Below, one piece after another: positions 61,477-64,000 of a stretch of 64,000 nt of DNA; the first letter of the stretch is position 1, and each line of letters begins with the position of its first letter. Made by a program: the position numbers and the translations under genes. Where the stretch lies: contig DIZL01000046.1 of assembly GCA_002429385.1 (NCBI GenBank), positions 62,001 through 126,000 on the forward strand. Direction: 5' to 3'. The notes beneath the pieces are model-generated. The model had not been told where the DNA came from. It did no database searches and saw only the letters and a program-made list of their open reading frames with translations. The DNA is from Prolixibacteraceae bacterium UBA6029. GTDB taxonomy: Bacteria > Bacteroidota > Bacteroidia > Bacteroidales > Prolixibacteraceae.

Positions 61477-62007
61477 ATGGCAACCGAAAATTTAAATTCA
61501 TTTATTCCCGATGAGCGGATAGTGGATAAGATCTATCTGATCAGGGAGCAAAAAGTAATGTTCGACAGCGATTTGGCAGAATTGTATGGTGTTGAAACAA
61601 AAAGGTTAAAAGAGGCGGTAAAACGTAATTTATTCAGGTTTCCTGAAGATTTTATGTTTGAACTGACAGATGACGAATTTGCCAACTTGAGGTCGCAAAT
61701 TGCGACCTCAAGTTGGGGAGGCGTCCGTTATCGTCCTATGGTATTTACAGAGCATGGAGTTTTGATGCTTTCAAGTGTGCTGAACAGCAAACAAGCAGTC
61801 AGCGTCAATATCCAGATCATGCGGATTTTTACCCGGATACGACAAGTGCTATCAGATACTCAGAACATCAGACTGGAGATTGAAGAAATAAAGAAAAAGC
61901 TTTGCAATCAGGATAAAAACATTGAGCTAGTATTCAGTTATCTGGATGAGCTAATTACCAAACAGGAAGTTCCTGCTCCACGCAAACGAATTGGATTTAA
62001 GTCCTAA
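61477..62007 (+). CDS. ORF6N domain DNA-binding-like protein (paralogue)
   Basis: A 176-residue protein: IVDKIYLIREQKVMFDSDLAELYGVETKRLKEAVKRNLFRFPEDFMFELTDDEFANLRSQIATSSWGGVRYRPMVFTEHGVLMLSSVLNSKQAVSVNIQIMRIFTRIRQ, then a coiled C-terminal helix and basic end (RKRIGFKS). The ORF6N core is complete and closer to the standard than the 9-605 gene. Two palindromes lie in the 254-bp leader and one within codons 69-81. The start ATG lies 30 bp after the second palindrome. Confidence 0.88.
   Translation: MATENLNSFIPDERIVDKIYLIREQKVMFDSDLAELYGVETKRLKEAVKRNLFRFPEDFMFELTDDEFANLRSQIATSSWGGVRYRPMVFTEHGVLMLSSVLNSKQAVSVNIQIMRIFTRIRQVLSDTQNIRLEIEEIKKKLCNQDKNIELVFSYLDELITKQEVPAPRKRIGFKS
61682..61716. repeat. 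Palindrome, 17-bp arms (inside ORF6N gene)
   Basis: Arms CCAACTTGAGGTCGCAA (61682-61698) and exact complement (61700-61716) flank A61699, which is the first base of codon 75 (Ile). They encode NLRSQIATSSW. Confidence 0.9.
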
Positions 62008-62137
62008 ACGGTTCCCTGATGACTTTATGTTTCAACTTAACCATCATGAATTTGAAATCTTGAAATTCCAATTTGGAATATCAAATATAACATCCAAAAC
62101 ATATGAACTACAAATAGCATATTTAAGGTGTAAATGA
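62006..62137 (+). pseudogene. Fragment of a third ORF6N gene
   Basis: It reads KRFPDDFMFQLNHHEFEILKFQFGISNITSKTYELQIAYLRCK then TGA. The first part aligns with RFPEDFMFELTDDEFANLRSQIATS of the upstream gene. It abuts the stop of that gene and lacks the start and the downstream core, so it is a remnant. Confidence 0.8.
62060..62084. repeat. Palindrome, 12-bp arms (inside ORF6N fragment)
   Basis: Arms TTGAAATTCCAA (62060-62071) and TTGGAATATCAA (62073-62084) flank one T with one mismatch. The sequence differs from the GGTCGCAA core, but the dyad sits at the same codon phase. Confidence 0.7.
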
Positions 62138-62174
62138 TTAATTTAGCAGCGACCAAACCATTTATACCTGACAC

Positions 62175-64000
62175 ATGATTTTGAAATACAAACTCCAATG
62201 CGGATTGCTTCTCCTGCTTTCCATACTTACATTCAATCTTTCTGCACAATTAACTACCAATCCTGTTGATTTCGTTGATTCAAGGATAGGCACAACAAAC
62301 GATGGCAGCAGTTGCGTAATTGGCCCACAATTGCCTTTTGGATCCATTAATCCAAGTCCTCAAACGCCAAATGGAGAGAATGATGGGTACGATCCTGGTC
62401 AGCCAATCCGTGGTTTTGGGCAGCTTCATGTCAGTGGAACCGGCTATGGAAAGTATGGCCAGATCTTCCTTTCACCCCAGATAGGATTAGCGACAGGAGA
62501 AACAGCACATGATTCACCCAAAAGCAATGAAATTGCCTTTCCATACGAATATGGAGTTACATTGACTAAGTACAACATCCGCACAGAGTTCACTCCTTCC
62601 TATCATTCGGCGATTTATAAATTCACCTTTCCTCAGACGACTGACGGGCATTTGCTGATTGACCTTACGCATAATATTCCGCTGGATATAATTCCATCAA
62701 TGAATGGCAAAATCTCATCAGGAAAAATCAGCATTGACTCTATCAACAATACGATCAAAGGATATGGGAAGTATACCGGTGGCTTTGGTGGCGGTGACTA
62801 TATCGTTTACTTTTTTGCACGCCTGGACAAGAAACCTATCCTATGCGGAACATGGAAAAACGCTGTGGTGCAGCCCAGGGACACAGTCGAAAGTATAGCA
62901 GTCATGAATGACCGCGTTGGAGCATACCTTAAATTCTCTACACAGGCCAATGAAGTCGTCAGTATGAAGATCGCAGTATCATTTAAGAGCATTGCGCAAG
63001 CGCAAAAATGGCTGGATACCGAAATCCAGGACTGGAATTATGATGCCGTAAAGGAGAAAGCCAAAGCAGCCTGGAATGCTGAATTAAGTAAAATCCTGAT
63101 TGAGGACAGCAGTGCAGACCATAAAAAAATCTTCTATTCGGCAATGTATCATGCCATGCTTATGCCCCGGGACCGCACCAATGATATGACAGGGTTTGCC
63201 GATAATGTTTCTGTATGGGATGACCATTATGCCGTATGGGATACCTGGAGAACACTGTTTCCGCTGATGTCGCTCATCAATAAGCCCATGGTGAAAGGGA
63301 ACATCAACTCATTCATCGAACGGTTTAAAAAGAACAAAAGGGTTAGGGATGCTTTCATTGCCGGGATTGACATGGCCGAGGAACAGGGGGGCAATAATAT
63401 CGACAATATCATAGCTGATGGCTATGCAAAAGGAATTACGGGTGTGGATTGGGAAGCTGCATATTCTGTATTAAAAAATAATGCGGATAAAGAACGTGCA
63501 GGATGGCAGGGATGGGGCACATTTGCCATTACTGACAACCTGATGGCCAGTTATAAAACAAAAGGCTGGATACCTGCAGGTGTGATGTCTTGTTCCAAAT
63601 CACTGGAATATTCTTACAATGATTATTGTGCAGCATTGGTAGCCAAAGGATTGGGGAAAACAACCGATTACACCACCTACCTGGATAGAAGTTACAAGTG
63701 GGAAAACTTGTGGAATCCGGATGCAGTGAGCGATCAGTATAAAGGATTCATCGTTCCTAAAAATGCTGATGGCACATGGGTAGATATTGACATGAAAAAG
63801 AATTGGGGTTCATGGCAGAATTATTTTTATGAAGGAAGTTCATGGACTTACTCTTATTTTGTACCTCATCAACTTGATAAACTGGTTTATCTTTCAGGAG
63901 GTAATGATAAATTTGCAGCAAAACTGGATTACGGATTCAAAAACAGCCTGATTGAGTATGACAACGAACCTGCCTTCCTTGCTGTTCAGGCCTTTCATTA
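62175..64000 (+). CDS. GH92 alpha-mannosidase (partial, runs off the window)
   Basis: An open frame from ATG 62175 to the window end, 608 codons. A signal peptide (KYKLQCGLLLLLSILTFNLSAQ) is followed by the GH92 N-terminal beta domain (NPVDFVDSRIGTTNDG, GGFGGGDYIVYFFARLD) and the catalytic barrel: SAMYHAMLMPRDRTND, WDDHYAVWDTWRTLFPLMS, SKSLEYSYNDYCAALVAKG and YEGSSWTYSYFVPH. GH92 enzymes cut alpha-1,2/1,3/1,4-mannosides with a calcium ion and inverting chemistry. The start of the C-terminal part is missing. It follows the ORF6N remnant by 37 bp and probably has its own promoter. Confidence 0.93.
   Translation, partial: MILKYKLQCGLLLLLSILTFNLSAQLTTNPVDFVDSRIGTTNDGSSCVIGPQLPFGSINPSPQTPNGENDGYDPGQPIRGFGQLHVSGTGYGKYGQIFLSPQIGLATGETAHDSPKSNEIAFPYEYGVTLTKYNIRTEFTPSYHSAIYKFTFPQTTDGHLLIDLTHNIPLDIIPSMNGKISSGKISIDSINNTIKGYGKYTGGFGGGDYIVYFFARLDKKPILCGTWKNAVVQPRDTVESIAVMNDRVGAYLKFSTQANEVVSMKIAVSFKSIAQAQKWLDTEIQDWNYDAVKEKAKAAWNAELSKILIEDSSADHKKIFYSAMYHAMLMPRDRTNDMTGFADNVSVWDDHYAVWDTWRTLFPLMSLINKPMVKGNINSFIERFKKNKRVRDAFIAGIDMAEEQGGNNIDNIIADGYAKGITGVDWEAAYSVLKNNADKERAGWQGWGTFAITDNLMASYKTKGWIPAGVMSCSKSLEYSYNDYCAALVAKGLGKTTDYTTYLDRSYKWENLWNPDAVSDQYKGFIVPKNADGTWVDIDMKKNWGSWQNYFYEGSSWTYSYFVPHQLDKLVYLSGGNDKFAAKLDYGFKNSLIEYDNEPAFLAVQAFH

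Overview
The window reads as a chromosomal segment of a Bacteroidota bacterium, most likely order Bacteroidales or a close relative. The evidence is repeated TAnnTTTG-type -7 promoter boxes just upstream of genes, proteins with type IX secretion (T9SS) C-terminal sorting domains, lipoproteins and families typical of the phylum (DUF4199, DUF3078, PspC/PadR pairs, ORF6N proteins), and many glycoside hydrolases. Genus or species cannot be read from this sequence. No rRNA, phage, integrase, transposase or CRISPR array was found.

Layout. 1-2 kb: an ORF6N gene, a Cys/His-rich unknown gene, then a minus-strand stable RNA cluster (4.5S SRP RNA, tRNA-Thr, tRNA-Tyr, tRNA-Gly). 2-10 kb: DUF4199/GT2 pair, TrhA-like membrane protein, a CarH-like B12-binding MerR regulator, and a minus-strand group of an exported repeat protein, PadR regulator and two PspC proteins. 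10-16 kb: housekeeping genes (GroES-like, aspC, smpB, miaA, acyl-ACP thioesterase, map). 16-24 kb: a decayed histidine kinase, then a GH27-GH2-MFS galactoside operon with a divergent AraC regulator. 24-36 kb: T9SS propeller protein, PQQ-type propeller, YafQ-type toxin-antitoxin, isochorismatase hydrolase, SIS isomerase, sucCD and a GntR regulator.

36.1-44.6 kb is an accessory island. Small one- or two-gene modules (HigBA, HEPN/MNT, ParE-like pair, two copies of a GNAT-like protein with a small partner, a DUF4145 protein, duplicated lipoproteins) are separated by copies of a roughly 150-340 bp structured repeat. Several modules carry their own promoter box almost at the start codon. One module ends in a fragment of HigA, and one toxin has a nonsense mutation, so the array is turning over. 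I did not recognise the repeat as a known recombination site. Its 3' part resembles part of a group II intron domain V, but the match is partial.

44.8-64 kb: HD hydrolase, CYTH protein, DUF3078 outer-membrane-like protein, START-like protein, a GH74-type secreted enzyme, EamA transporter, a second HEPN/MNT pair, pheT, an M3 peptidase, a GH3 beta-glucosidase, a second ORF6N gene and a GH92 mannosidase cut by the window end. The carbohydrate genes together suggest a degrader of plant or glycan polymers.

The two most unusual signals are the following. (1) A dyad of 12-19 bp arms sits inside each ORF6N gene at the same codon phase and recurs twice upstream of one of them, with paired substitutions that keep the symmetry. 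(2) Intergenic spacers hold arrays of short units of fixed period (7, 9 or 11 bp), often arranged as inverted halves; the best is exactly 5 x 11 bp facing 5 x 11 bp.
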